57,617 nt of DNA, taken from Pelagophyceae sp. CCMP2097. Taxonomy: Eukaryota; Sar; Pelagophyceae. Where the stretch lies: positions 171,237 to 228,853 of the forward strand of contig MU657216.1 of the NCBI GenBank assembly GCA_026770575.1. Reading direction: 5' to 3'. Shown one piece after another: positions 42,101 through 53,670 of this stretch (positions are counted from its first letter, which is position 1; the number at the start of each line of letters is the position of its first letter). A program made the position numbers and the translations under genes. Under the pieces are notes generated by a model that was given only the letters and a program-made list of their open reading frames with translations, ran no database searches and was not told the DNA's origin.

Positions 42101-43145
42101 CCGCGCGCGTTTCGCGCGAGGCCGCGCGCGCTCACGCACGAAACGTTCGAATTCGGACGTCGCCAAAATGGCGCTGAGTCTTCAGAAAGAGTCACGGGTT
42201 TTGCGGCTTGTCGAGTTACCGCCGCCTCATGCGTGCCCCGCGCGGGTCCGGCAGGCCTTGTGAAGGTCGGACACCGTGACGAACCGTCGATATCAACAAA
42301 AAGAAGTTTAAAGAACCGTTTAACATTCTGCATTCGAGTTGATGCTCCGCGCTCAAGCGCACCGACGGGGCGGAGGATCGCTTCCTGCCGCGCGTGCGTG
42401 GAGTCCATGTCCCATTCCGCGGCTGGGTGACTATGGTCGTCGTCGGCAAGGCCGCGCGAGTCTTCAAGAGGCAACCAGCCGTCGGTGCCGCGCCGGCACT
42501 CGAGGTGTTTGAACTGAGCGACCTGCTCGCGCTCATCCTCCGGCTGGCGGCATCACCAAACGCGCTCTTCGCGTCGACGCGAGTCGCTCGAGATGCGCGA
42601 GCCGTGGCGCGGCCGTGCGCCGACTCGTCTGGAAGTCCTGCAAGGTTTCCGAAACGAGTCGTTTGGTTTTCAGCGGATCGGAGGAGCCTGCCAGCACTGG
42701 CGGCACCGGTGTCGGCCCAAAAATGTCCCTCCACGTAAACACACACAACACACAGGGCTTACTAGGAATTCCTAGTATGGTGGCGGATTCATTTACAGAG
42801 CCCCGGCGCATTGACTTTGCGTGGATCGAAGCGCGCGCACCCGCCGGAATACACCCGATCGTGCAGACCGACGCGCCAGGTCCGCGCTATGGTATGCGCA
42901 ACACGCCGATACCCCCGGTGGTGCTGCCGGGACGGGATGATTTCCGGGGATACGATGCGCGGACGTAGCGTGGATCGAAGCAGGCACCCGGCAGGTATGC
43001 GCCCAACCTAGCCGGGCGTCGAGTTCGATCCACACTACTGTACGCCGCGCCGACGATAGGCCTCCGTGCGACTTGATGCGGCAGCCGCACCAAATACTTC
43101 CCGCTCAATTGTCCCGCTCAGCTCCGCCCGGAACCAAACTAGTCC
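42101..43145. other. 1-kb region, possible decayed F-box-like fragment
   Basis: At 42480-42650 on the plus strand there is a stretch reading VFELSDLLALILRLAASPNA followed, one frame over, by ARAVRRLVWKSCKV. It resembles the start of an F-box-like protein, but no complete gene can be built. A perfect 16-bp palindrome lies at 42761-42776, and gcgtggatcgaagc is repeated at about 42820 and 42967. The rest is not recognised. Confidence 0.3.
42761..42776. repeat. 16-bp perfect palindrome
   Basis: The sequence actaggaattcctagt is its own reverse complement. A close relative (actaggaattcctat) occurs at 15255-15270. Possible protein-binding site. No further evidence. Confidence 0.6.
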
Positions 43146-43750
43146 TTGCAGGAGGACCTGATCGTGAAGGGCGCAGCAATCCTCGAGGGGCACACCGACT
43201 ACGTCAGGAGCTGCGCGTTCTCGCCCGACGGCACGCGCATCGCGACGGCAAGCGCCGACTGGACGGCGCGGCTCTGGGACGCCGAGACGGGCGCGCTGCT
43301 GCTNNNNNNNNNNCGACGGCACGCGCATCGCGACGGCAAGCGCCGACTGGACGGCGCGGCTCTGGGACGCCGAGACGGGCGCGCTGCTGCTGACGCTCGA
43401 GGGGCACATCGGCATCGTGTCAGGAGCTGCGCGTTCTCGCCCAACTGCAAGCGCATCGTGACGGCGAGCTTCGACAAGACGGCACGGCTGTGGGACGCCG
43501 AGACGGGCGCCCTGCACGCTTGAGGGGCACACCAGCTACGTCAAGAGCTGCGCGTTCTCGCCCGACGGCCTGCGCGTGGTGACGGCGAGCTACGACAAGA
43601 CGGCGCGGCTCTGGGACGCCGAGACAGGCGCGCTGCAGAAGAAGCTCGAGGGGCATACCAGCGGCATCCAGAGCTGCGCGTTCTCGCCCGAAAGAAAACG
43701 CCGCGCAGCGGCCACCCGTTACTACAATTGTAATGCTGGTCTGTTTCGCT
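43146..43750 (+). pseudogene. WD40-repeat array, frame-broken, with assembly gap
   Basis: Four WD40 units are recognisable by [20 protein letters not shown] and [22 protein letters not shown] blocks. The first unit reads cleanly from about 43146. The next sits behind the 10-N gap. The third, near 43400-43520, has a 2-base insertion (gtgtcag for gtcag) and is followed by a stop after GALHA. The fourth ([20 protein letters not shown]) is in yet another frame and runs into AT-rich DNA after a truncated fifth unit. WD40 proteins are scaffold propellers of seven blades, so this is a fragment. It is either a decayed gene or poorly assembled repeats. Confidence 0.65.
43304..43313. other. assembly gap (10 N)
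   Basis: Ten undetermined bases flanked by two identical 78-bp segments (43226-43303 and 43314-43391). See findings: this may be two contig ends that overlap rather than a true gap. Confidence 0.95.
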
Positions 43751-43973
43751 GTGACGCAACGGCTGCAACTTCAACCGCAATAAAATTTACGTAGCCGCAG
43801 TTTCTAACAATTTCACCGTTTTCAAATAATTGGCTGGTTCTGAGAGCGTTTATTTAATATTGTTTAACAACGACCACGAAAATAAAGAGAAAATCAACGA
43901 AAAAACGAAAAAGTGTAACGGCGCAGCCAACTCCTGCGAACCTAGCTGGTATCGAATAGATCTAGTGCGGGAT

Positions 43974-44896
43974 TCAGAGGGCGTAGACGTCGATGGCGGA
44001 GAACTCCGGCGAAACGAGGACGCGCGAGGCGTGCGCCTCGACGTCCACGTGCATGTCGTACAGCATCATCATGTCGTGGCACATGGCGTCCATCGTCGAC
44101 GCGGCGATCATGTGACACTCGCGGTCGACGTGCCAGGAGACGAGGTAGGGCGAGCAGACCTCGTTGTCGTACGAGGTGCCCGTCGTCGAGCCGAGGTACT
44201 TGACGCCGTTCGTCACCAGGTCCCCGACCCAACCGCCGATGAACTGGTCTTGGGTGTAGTCGTCGTCGTTCACGACGAGGAAGACCTGCGCCTGGACGAC
44301 GACGAGCGGGTTGGCCTGGCGCGCGAAGGCGCCGCCGAGGCCGACGCCGATGGACGTTCCGCCCGACGAGTGGACCCAGTGCATCTCGTACGTGGAGCCG
44401 ACCTCCATGTCCATGCAGTGCTTGAACTCGAACGGCTCGAGCTGCGCGGGCGTCGCCGTCAAGGAGAGCGAGTCGCAGTAGTAGCCGCCGGCGTTTTCGT
44501 GGAGCGTGTCGTACTCGCCCGCGGAAAAGTGCTCCGCGCCATCGTGCCAGTGCGTGTTGACGTGCACGAGCTTGTTCACGTTCGCGACCGGCTTGCCCCG
44601 GGTCCTCTTGAGGCCGACGGCGCCCGTCGTCACGTTCCGCGGCGTCTGCGACTCGGCAATGGTGCAGAGCAGGTCTTTGCACGTGCCGCAGGTGATCGTG
44701 CAGGCCGTGTTCGCTGTGACCTTCTTGCCAACGCCGCCGACGAGGCCCTGTAGGCGCACCGCTTCTTCGACATGAGGCCCACCCAGTCGCAGCCTTTGTC
44801 CGGCGAGTTGCCGCGCCACGCCGCGTTGTCGGCGCACTTGGCGGCCACCGACGCGGCGGCGGCGGCGAGGACGGTGCAGCGGAGCAGGCGGGCCAT
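43974..44896 (-). CDS. delta-class carbonic anhydrase, one apparent frameshift
   Basis: It hydrates CO2 to bicarbonate, probably outside the plasma membrane or in the secretory route, as part of carbon concentration. A signal peptide (MARLLRCTVLAAAAASVAA) is followed by a Cys-rich module of a kind common in algal secreted proteins (CADNAAWRGNSPDKGCDWVG, then TANTACTITCGTC). The catalytic core shows NKLVHVNTHWHDGAEHFSAG with the zinc His pair. Further blocks are EFKHCMDMEVGSTYEMHWVH, FLVVNDDDYTQDQFIGGWVG and RECHMIAASTMDAMCHDMMM. Near 44750 the frame moves by one base between MSKKRCA and LQGLVGGVGKK, inside the Cys-rich module. No plausible intron covers it. It may be a sequencing error or a real lesion. 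Confidence 0.8.
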
Positions 44897-45569
44897 GGTG
44901 GGAGTCGGAGGTCTGCGAGGCGCTTCAACTAGGTCTGCGAGGCGACGAGGCGAGATGAGCACGTGGGGAGACGAGCGTGTGGAAGTCTTCTTGAAGTCGA
45001 GCGGCGCGTGTTGGTTTCTAAGCTCCGAGTAAAGAGAACTGCGGAGTCGGTCAAAATCTTGTATTTTAAAATTTAAAAGGTTGACGGCTGGCTGTCAGGC
45101 CTCCTAAGCCAATTGCACTAGAATGCAAACCGATTTCAGTCACAGCAAATACAGACCGGCATCAGTAACGAACGGCGAGGTCGCTGCGCGGCGTTTTCTT
45201 GCGAGCGCGTCGTGACGGCGAGCCTCGACAAGACTGCGCGGCTATGGCATGTTTCACTCTAATGTATCTCAGGGCCTCCGCAAACAAGTGCCGATGGGCT
45301 GTCTTGGCCAGCTGTGGCCGCGGGCCGCGCCTCTGGGTCGGTGCGGGCACGGCGAGTTCCCACTTAGGTCATATCTCACAAGGACCCGCTGGGCTTTGTT
45401 CAAGCTGTGGGCCCTTGGGTGGGTGTGTTGTCTTGTCTTCTGCAGCGTGGGCCGGCGGCTGGCGGCGCGGTCGGAGGCTCCGCGGCGCGTCTGTATCATT
45501 CACGAAGCCCGCGCGCGGGCGCCATGCCGGCGCGCGCGTGGGTCCGCGGCGGCCCGCTCACGTGCCCGC
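44897..45569. other. intergenic with a WD40 remnant
   Basis: 673 bp. An AT-rich part at 45045-45160 looks like promoter DNA for the carbonic anhydrase gene. A WD40 fragment at 45199-45250 is annotated separately. Nothing else was recognised. Confidence 0.45.
45199..45250 (+). pseudogene. isolated WD40 blade fragment
   Basis: On the plus strand this reads RVVTASLDKTARLWHV, the last two strands of a WD40 blade. It is almost identical to units of the array at 43.1-43.7 kb ([19 protein letters not shown]). It is about 1.5 kb from the array, on the other side of the carbonic anhydrase gene. It has no start, stop or further blades. Confidence 0.7.
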
Positions 45570-48500
45570 TCACGAGTACATGTCGTCTTGCGCGTCAACG
45601 TCCGCGTCGTCGCTGCGGCCGCGGCGCGGCGGCGACGCGTCGTCCTCGCGCTCGTCAAACGACGCGCGCAGGTCGTGCGGGTGCGGGTAGACGGCCTACG
45701 GGAGCGTGGGGTCGGCACCCCTTTTGCAGTCGGCAGACGCTCGCACCTGGTCGTCGACGTCGTAGTGCCGCTGCCCGTCCCTGCCCGGCGGCGGCGCTCG
45801 ACTCGGGGACTCTGCGTACGTGGCGTACGTCGGCGACGCCGGGTACGTCGGCGAAGCGGCGGCGTCGTAGGGCCCCGCGGCGTCCGGCGACGGCGGCGGC
45901 GAATAGCCGCGGAGCGGCGGCGACGTGTTGCCCGCCGCGTCGTCGTCCGTCGCCTCGAGGTCGGGAGGCTCGTCGTCGTCCTCGTCGGCGACGGACGCGG
46001 CGCGCGTGCGGCCCTGCGCCGCCCCGGCCGTGAGCCGCAGCAGCGGGCCCTCCTTTGGCCCAATGGCGCGGTCGTCGTCGGCGGCATCGCCAAGTAGCTT
46101 GTCGACGTCCATTCTCTCCGGGCGCACGCGGCCGAAGCGCGACCGCAGGAAGGACAGCGGCGTGCACGCGTCGCCCGGCGCCGGGCCCGCCGTCGCCGCA
46201 AAGCCCGCCGTCGGCGCCGCAAAGCCCGCCGTCGGCGCCGGGCCCACCGGCGCCGGGCCCGCGGCGGACGCGGCGGCCGCGGGGCAGAACGTGTCGCGGC
46301 GCGCGTAGAAGAGGACGTACGCGGCCGGGTCGTCGCAGACGGCTCCCAGGTTCAACGACTCGACGCGCCGGTCGTCAAACTCGAGCCAACCGGCGTTGTC
46401 CAAACGGCGCGCGATGCACGTGTAGTGGCCGTGCTCGAGGCCCCCAAAGTGGTTCACCACGGAGACGAGGTCGTACATCGGCGGCGGCGGCGGCGGCGGC
46501 GGTGGCGGGCCGGGAGTGTCGGCGCAGTCGGACACTTCCATGTCGTCGTGCGAGTGCACCGTCTCCGGCGTGTCGCCGCCAGAGGCGCGCTGCGGGGTGC
46601 GGTGGCCCGCGTTGGCGACGTGGCGCTTGTATTCCGAATTGTCGTGGCAAAACTCGCTGATGTCGAGGCCGTCGACCGGAAAAGCCACGCGGTCGCTCAG
46701 CTTGCGCTTGCGGCCGCGCTCCGTGACGAAGAAGCGCTCGAGGACCAGGGCCAGGAACGGCGGCGGCCGCCAGATGGACAGCGCCTTTGTGAACGGCACT
46801 TCGGTGTACTCGCCGCCCGCGCGGTCTGTCGCCGCTTTGGAATATTTCGTTACTTTGGTCGGTGCGCAGTACGACCGAACGCATTCTAAAAGAGGCACGG
46901 GCGGCCGCGGCGGCCGCGGCTGGCAAGAGACGTGCTGGACGACGTGGCGTAACGCGCGGTCGTTGAAGCGCCGTACGCCCGCGCGCGGCACGTCCACCAC
47001 GACCATGGCACCACCCTCAAACAAGTCAAAGTCCAGCTCCACCAAATCGTCTGTCACGAAATCCCCGGCGCCGGGAAGCAGCATCTCCGACCCGGCGAGC
47101 GACTGCGCGGCCACGCGGGCGCGCGGCGACGTCCGCGGATTCGCAAAGCGCTTGAGCGTAAAGAACGGCGCCGCCGCGTGCATCGCGTCTGGCACAGAGT
47201 CCAAAAAGGGCCGCAGGTGGTCCCAGACCGCGGCGTGCAGCTCGCGGCCCGTGGTGCCGCCGGAGACGCGCACCAGGAACGGCTCGTAAAGGAAGTGCAG
47301 CCGGCCCTTTTCGATAAAGTACTGTTCGACGTCCGAAATCGTGCGCAGCGTGCAAATGCAGACGCAGTCTTCGTCGTCCGACGACGACGACGGAGCGGCA
47401 TCGCCGTCGCTCACCGCCACCTCTGGCGAAGCGCCGCTCCAGTCGTCGTCGTCGTCGTCGTCGATGACGCGGCGCCTCGGCGGCGCAGCGCGGCGGCGGC
47501 GGCCGCGCGGCGCGCCGGCGTGGCGCGGCACCTCGTAGACGTCGAGGCGGCCGTACTTAGACTGAGACGAAATCGCGGCTTCAAAGTCGCGCGCCTTTGC
47601 GTTGCCGGGGAGCACCTGCACCGCCGCGTCCACGGCGCGGTCGGCCCCGCCCTTGTGCGGCGGCAGCATGGCCACCAAATCGCGCGCGTCCAGCGAAGCG
47701 TCATCCAGACGTAAAGCGACGTCTGCACAGTCGGACTTTAGGCGCAGCGCGGCCACGGCTGCCAAGACGTCGTCGACGGTGGCGTCCAACTTGACGTAGA
47801 CCACGCAGTCCAGTACCCAGAGGCGGTGCTTGTGGAATCTGACGCGGCAGCGCACGCCCAAAGTCTCGCGCTCCGCGTCGTCGTTGTCGTACAACGGCAC
47901 GGTGAGCATCGTAAACTCTTCAAAGCTGACCAGCCGCTCGCGCGAGTCCTCGTCGCACACCGTCTCGCGTCTGGTCTGCCCGCCGAACAAAGCCGTCACG
48001 GGGTGGTCCTCGCGCAAAGAGGCGTGGTTGCGCCAGCACTCTGCGGCGATGGACGTCTCCACGCGCTGGTTCGCCTGGTCGTCGACCTTTGAGCGCTTGC
48101 GGCGCTCTGTCGCCGCCGACTCGCAGTCCGAGTCGTCGCGGTCGTCGAGCGCGTCGCCGCCCGCGGATGTCACGTCGGGGTTGTCGACGTACGGCTTCTC
48201 CGCCACGCGGTTCAAATCCTCGCCGAGGCCTTCGAGGAGCTTCTGTAAAAGCTCAGACGCGTCCTGCTGCGCGTAGCCCGCAAAGGTGGAATCCCAGGCG
48301 CCCAGCGTGCGCTTGAACTGTTCCGGCGTGATGGCCTCGCGCGACTCGGACAGGTGCCGCAGCAGCTCGCCAAAGGCCGCGGCGAGCTTGCCGCGCGCCC
48401 CGAATTTCGACTCGACATTGATGTCAAACGCGAATTCACCCGAAGCAAAATACGCCCGCAAAGGCGGCACGTGCGCCAGTGCCTGCAGCACGGCGTTCAT

Positions 48501-51435
48501 GTAGCACGTGTTGCCCAAATTACGCAGGCCGACCTCGCCGAGGCCCGCGGCGCCCGCCTGCTTGGCGTCTTCGTCCAGCGCCGCGCGCTCCAGCGTCGCC
48601 GACCGCCGCCGCCGGCCGCCCGAATGCTTCGTCGCGTCGTCGTCGGAATCCGAGTCGTCGTCCTCGAAGCGCAGCTCGATACAGTCGTCTTCGTCGTCGG
48701 ACTCTTCAGCCTCCGGCTCGGGCTCGGGCCGGCGAGCCTCGGCCTGGCGGCCCTGGTTTGTCCACAGGTCCACCTGCCGCAGCGCCTTGGCCGCCGGCTC
48801 ATCGGACAGCGCCAAGGCGTGTCGCGGCTCGGCGCGGCGCGGGGCGCGGGCCGCGTCGTCGTCGTCGTCGTCCGTGAGCGCCACGTCGCGCGGCCGCGCC
48901 GGCGAGTCCTCGTCCATGGGCACGTCGCCGAGAGTGAGGTTGTGCACGTCCTTGGCGTCGCCGACACTCTCCTCGTCGACGGCCGGCGCCTCGCGGCGGC
49001 GGCGATGCTTGGCGGCGTAGTCGCGTTCCAGGAGCGTCGCCACGGGCGTCGTCCACTCGGCCGTCGTGCGGTGCGGCTCCGTGGCGCTGAGAGCCAGAGG
49101 CGCGCCGTAGTAGACTAAAAGGTCCGTCGCGTGGTGCGGGCGCACGAGCCAGACGCGCAGGATGCGCCTGGATTCGGAGGACGGATTCAGAAACGACTTT
49201 GGCTGGTTCGCAGAGTGCTCCTGCACCACCACCAGCTGCTTGTAGGCGTGGCGCGCCACGGCCTGCAGGTCCTGCCCCATGGAGCAGGCCACGCGCACGC
49301 CTCGAGCGCAGCGGTCGCTGGTGGCGAGGCACCGCGGCGGGTGCAGCGCCACGCTCGTCTCCGCGCCGTCGGCGCCGTCGGCGGGCAAGGCCTTGCGCGT
49401 CAGCGGCTCGCCGACGATGTGGTGCAGCTGCGCGAGGGTGACGAAGATGGCATGCGACACAAAGTTATAGTCGCGCCCCTGCACGGCCGTCCGACACAGC
49501 CCGCGCGCGTGCGACTCCGTCACAATCTTGCCGCGCGTGTCCGAGGCGACCTCGCGAGAACGGCAGAGGTTGGAGCAGTCGATGTCCGGCGGCCGCGCGT
49601 GGGTGTACGGGTCCGCGACCCACTGGCCCCACGCATCCCACCACTGCATGGGCACCGCGTACCACATGTTGCCCGCGTGGCCGGCCTGGCCGTTTACGAG
49701 CGTGCCCGCGGCGTGGCGGAGGCGCATGCGCACGACGCGCTCCTCGGCGGCGGCGTCGGGCGGCAGCGGGGCGTTAGCCAACTTGAAATAACAGCAGTCT
49801 TCCACCGCCGCCCTTAAAGCGCCGGGGTGCACGCCCACCGCGCCGCACAACACCGCCTCGGCCGCGACCGTGCCCTCGGTGACGGGGCCGACGCAGCAGT
49901 GCAAATTGGCCGCGAACGCTTCGCGGTGCACCACGCCAACGCCGTCCGCGTCCAGGACGCCAAACAGTCGCCTCGCCGAATCATCGTCGAGCGACAAGCC
50001 GTCGTGGCCGCCGCGCGGCGCGCCCGCCGGCGCGGCGAGGTGCCGGAGGAAAGTGACGACGTCCACGGCCCCAGAGTCGGAATTGTCCTGCAGCGACCGA
50101 AACAGCCGAGCGGCCACGTCGTCCGGCGCGTCCGCCGCCGGCGCCGCACGCGAACCGCGCGCCGCCTCGGCCAAAGGCGGCAGGCCCAGCGCCGCGCTCG
50201 GAGCGCGCAAAGCCGCCAGCGCCGCGGCGCGCTCCGCGCCCGACGGCGCCAGGCCCTCGCGCGGCGATTCGCGCGGCGGCGTCGCCGGCGGCCGCGCGGC
50301 GAGGACACGCGGCGGGCCCGCGGCGTCCGGCGCGACGTCGTCGGCGTAGTCGCCGTAGTGCCCCGAAGGCGGCGTCAGCCTGCCCGGCCCGGCCACGGGC
50401 GGCGGGGGCGCCGCGTCGGGCGCTGTGTCGACGTCAGTGTCATCGTTGCGGCGCGGCCGGGGCCGCGCGGATCGCGGCGCGATCCACTGGTCCATCTGCC
50501 CGACAAAGTCCAGCAGCCTGCGCCGCACCTCGCGCAGCGCCCTGCGCGACGTCGCTCGAAGCTGCTCGTGCTGGTGCTGGGGGGCGAACTGCGCCGCCGC
50601 GGCGTCGTCGTAGGCCTCGTCGCTGAGGAGGAGGTTGATGAATGCGTTCTGCCAGACCTCGTCGTGAATGTTGTACCTACCGCGGCAGCCGACTTTCTTG
50701 TCATCGTATTTGGCGTCCGCGGTCAAGTGGGCCACGTCGGGTCCCATTGAACCGATAGACGCGGCGCGCTTGCACGCCGAGCGCGTGGGCGATTTCCTCG
50801 GCGAGGGGCAGGCTCGCGGCGGCCTGCGCGCCGCGGCCGCGGCCGGCGGCGCCGCGGCGCGCGCCGCGCGGCGGCTGCTGCTGCGGCGCGTAGGCGTCGT
50901 CGCGGCGGCGCGCGGCCGCGCGCGCGCGCGGCGCCGGCCGCGCGGCGTTTGCGGCGCCGTCGAGGCGGGGCCGCGGCGGGCCGCGGTGCGCGTCTCTTGC
51001 CGCGTCCGCGTCGGCGTACTGCGCGTCGTCGCCCCGCGCCGGCGCGTCGAGCGAGTCGCCGTGGCGCCGGCCCGCACGCGAGGGCGGGGCCTCGTCGTCG
51101 TCGTCGGACAAGGCGTCGACGGACGAGCCCCCATCCGAAACGTCGCTCGCCGGCGAAGGCGCGCACGGCTCCGGGAAGAATGAATCCTCGCCCACCACCT
51201 TGAGGAAGATGGAAATGGCCCGCGGCGTCACCACTTGCTGCTGGATCCTAAAGAAGCGGCGGTCGAACGTACCCCCCTTCAAGACCAAACACGATAAGGG
51301 CGCGCAAACGCACCATCGCTCGTTGCTCGAGACCTTTTGGATGATGAGGAAGGCGACGCGGAGCTTGTCGCCCTCGTCGCCTGCTACGCGCGTCGCAAAG
51401 TCAACGCAAGGGACGCGACGCTCAAGATTGGTCAT
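45570..51435 (-). CDS. USP32-like ubiquitin-specific protease
   Basis: This is a cysteine deubiquitinase. A long acidic/Arg-rich N-terminus starts at the ATG 51433-51435. An EF-hand-like part (LFRSLQDNSDSGAVDVVTFL, DSARRLFGVLDADGVGVVHR) is followed by a DUSP domain (NMWYAVPMQWWDAWGQWVAD) and the QGRDYNFVSHAIFVTLAQL block that follows DUSP in USP32. The catalytic domain has the Cys box GLRNLGNTCYMNAVLQAL, then GYAQQDASELLQKLLEGLGE with DLNRVAEKPYVDNPD. The His box is VVNHFGGLEHGHYTC and the end is YVLFYARRDTF. Between them are long acidic insertions. The last intron (45696-45746) joins HYDVDDQ to AVYPHPHDLRASFDEREDD, and the stop is at 45570. About 1,900 residues. The junction near 50740 between the N-terminal and main frames was not resolved. 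Confidence 0.88.
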
Positions 51436-51481
51436 CGACGCTCAAACGCTCGACGCCCCCGCTCCATCGGCCGGCGTCTGG

Positions 51482-52226
51482 TCACGACGGTCTCTCTTGC
51501 ACCGCATCAAAAATGGCGCGGCCGCCTCGGAGGCAATCAGAGGCCGCCTCGTCTGCGGACGAGCGTCGCGACTTTGCGAAAAGTTCGTCGATTTCCGCGT
51601 CCCCGGCCGGTGCAGAGGGACGCCGCGAGTGACCTCGGACGAGCTTGAGCAGCTCGACGAAATGGTCTTCGCCGAGGGACCAATTATCAAGCGCCACGGT
51701 TTTCCTATCGAAGGCGCTTCGAGACATCTCTTCACAGACGTTTCTTCCAACGATGCGGCGACGCCCGCCGTGCACGCTGCCGCCGTCGAAAACGGCGGGC
51801 CCTCCTTTGGCAAGCTCACCAGATGATGGACGCGAGGCGCCGGCTCATGGCCGGGGCGACTTCGGCGAGGAAGTCGTCGATGAAGACGTGCTCCGAGAGC
51901 GTCTTCGTCCGCGTGTAGTTGTCGTACTGCGCCAGCCTAGGCGCGCAAGGTCGGACTTTAAAACGCAGGAGCAGCGGACCCGCGGGCGCCGCGCCCGGCT
52001 TCGGTCGCGCTTTCAAACGCGGGACGGGGCACCGGTGGCGGCGCGTTGGCGGACCCCTCGCCCGGGCCGCGCGCGGCGCGGCCGCGCGCAGCGGAACCGC
52101 CGCGCCGCCGCCCATTTTAAACAGGCCCCTCTCGAAAGTTTTGGGGCGTACGCCGCCAGCGCGCCTCGCAAAGCCGTCGCGCACGGCGGCCTCATCCTCT
52201 TGCGAGAGGTACCTGGGCTGCGCCAT
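51482..52226 (-). CDS. unknown protein with EF-hand-like start
   Basis: The ATG at 52224-52226 begins MAQPRYLSQEDEAAVRDGFA with RRAGGVRPKTFERGLFKMG, an EF-hand-like helix-loop pattern without clear calcium ligands. A later exon (acceptor near 51938) gives LAQYDNYTRTKTLSEHVFID with DFLAEVAPAMSRRLASII. A 43-bp intron after that leads to VHGGRRRIVGRNVCEEMSRS with AFDRKTVALDNWSLGEDHFV and ELLKLVRG. The 3' end is not settled. The chosen end is where the frame closes. No family is recognised, but the blocks look conserved. Confidence 0.45.
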
Positions 52227-52782
52227 GCGATGTTCGCGGCGCTGCGCCGAGAGCACGCGCGCCGCTTCCGCCGCAGACCGTGCCGACCGAGGGGCGACCC
52301 GAGCCGAGACCGGCAAAGCCGAGCAACGTGGCAAAGCGCCGCACCCGCCGAGTCGGGCGCGGCCAGCGGGGTGCCGCGGCGCCGAGTGACCGTATGCGCC
52401 TCGACGGACCGACGATCTCGGCCGCACGACCCGAGGAGACTCCGGCTCTGCTCGAGAAGGCCAAAACTTTCCTTGGGCCTCGCGAGGATCCAACGTCTTC
52501 CGTGAACGGATCAAATCGACAAAATAGACGCCCGGCGTTCTCCCCACTTTGCAACTCGGCCGCAGGCTCCCGGGGCGACCCCGCGCGCGCGTGGGTCTTA
52601 CAAAAATTAGAGCGAGGAATGATTTCCTCCCAGAGCGCGCCGGCCTGCCGAGTCTAGGCGCCGTGCGGAGTGGACAGCGGAGCCGCAGGTTTGCGCGGGC
52701 AACGCGGTCTTCCGTTCTTCTTCACTGGCAAATTTCCGGAAACTTTGAACTTGAACCGCACGCATGCGGCACGAAGCCGCAC
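52227..52782. other. divergent intergenic region
   Basis: 556 bp between two divergent genes, probably a shared promoter. Several chance open frames in all phases, no motif recognised. Confidence 0.35.
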
Positions 52783-53386
52783 GATGCGGCTCTTCTGGAT
52801 CCTCTTGGGCGCGGCGTGCGCGTATGCGCTGGACCTGCGGCGCGGCGTCTCGGCGGACGCGGCGCTCGTCCAGCGGACGCTGCGGGAGGCGCGCATGAAC
52901 TTCCTCGGCGTTAAGATCGACCGCTTCCTCGTGAGCGTCCCTTTGCACTAATCCTTTTCGAGGCACTGTTCCGAGGTGGCGCGCGGCGATGGCCCCGACG
53001 AGGATATCCTCGGCTTCGGCCAGGTCAAGCCGCTCTCGAGCCGCGACTACGAACTTTCTTCCGTATACGTCTTCCCCGAACACCGCCGCACCAACGTCGG
53101 CTCTGCGTGCGCACCCGTCCCGTTTCGGGAGTCGAGGCGAAACGAGGCGCCCAGGCTCGTCGAGCGCCTCGTCGAGGAGCATTTTGAATCTTGGCCGCGG
53201 ACGGATTTGTTCCTGCTGACTCTGCAGCCAACAGTGCCGTTCTACACCGGACTCGGCTTCCAAGAGCTGCCCTCCACATCGCTGCCGCCGGCCCTCGCCG
53301 TCGAGTACCAGCTTGGGGCAGCCATCTCGTTGTTCCTGAAGAACAACATCGTCGCCATGCGGTACAAGAACCGCGAAGCCAGGTAA
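52783..53386 (+). CDS. GNAT-family N-acetyltransferase, secretory or plastid-targeted
   Basis: It would transfer acetyl from acetyl-CoA to an amine. The start at 52783 opens a signal-like stretch (MRLFWILLGAACAYALDL). Introns at 52931-52975 and 53106-53153 leave RMNFLGVKIDRFL, then VARGDGPDEDILGFGQVKPL, DYELSSVYVFPEHRRTNVGS|A and LVERLVEEHFESWPR. After that comes LFLLTLQPTVPFYTGLGFQE. The acetyl-CoA-binding motif A (V-x-P-x-x-R-x-x-x-V/I-G-x-x-L) is intact as VFPEHRRTNVGSAL, and the closing FYTGLGF is typical. The signal suggests plastid targeting or export, and the substrate is unknown. About 170 residues. Confidence 0.8.
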
Positions 53387-53670
53387 ACCGATACGCGGAC
53401 GACGCCACCACGTGAACCGGCACGCGCCGCCGCGTGATCCGCCCGGGGCCCCTGGTTGAGACACGACTGTCCGCGGGCCACCACGGCGTCCGAATGACCG
53501 ACCCCGTTTCCAAAGGACCGTTCGAGGTCCTGCGGGGGCAAAAAGGACCTGTCGATGGAACGCTTGCAGTCGCTCTCGTCGGGGAGCCGGCAGCACCGGT
53601 CTCGTCCCCGACGGGACCGGTCCCCGGGAAGTGCCTTATCGCGCGGCGGGCCTTGCGGCGCCTTGGGCCC
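53387..53670. other. short convergent gap, nothing recognised
   Basis: 284 bp between the 3' ends of the acetyltransferase and APC5. Chance frames only. Confidence 0.4.

Noticed and set aside
42967..43035. Possible tRNA (gttcgatcc T-loop-like motif)
   Set aside because: A ggttcgatcc-like box alone is present, with no D-arm, anticodon stem or acceptor stem pairing at the right distances.
45500..51183. Numerous plus-strand frames opposite the deubiquitinase
   Set aside because: They are Arg/Val-rich antisense shadows with no domain signatures. The minus strand carries intact Cys and His boxes.
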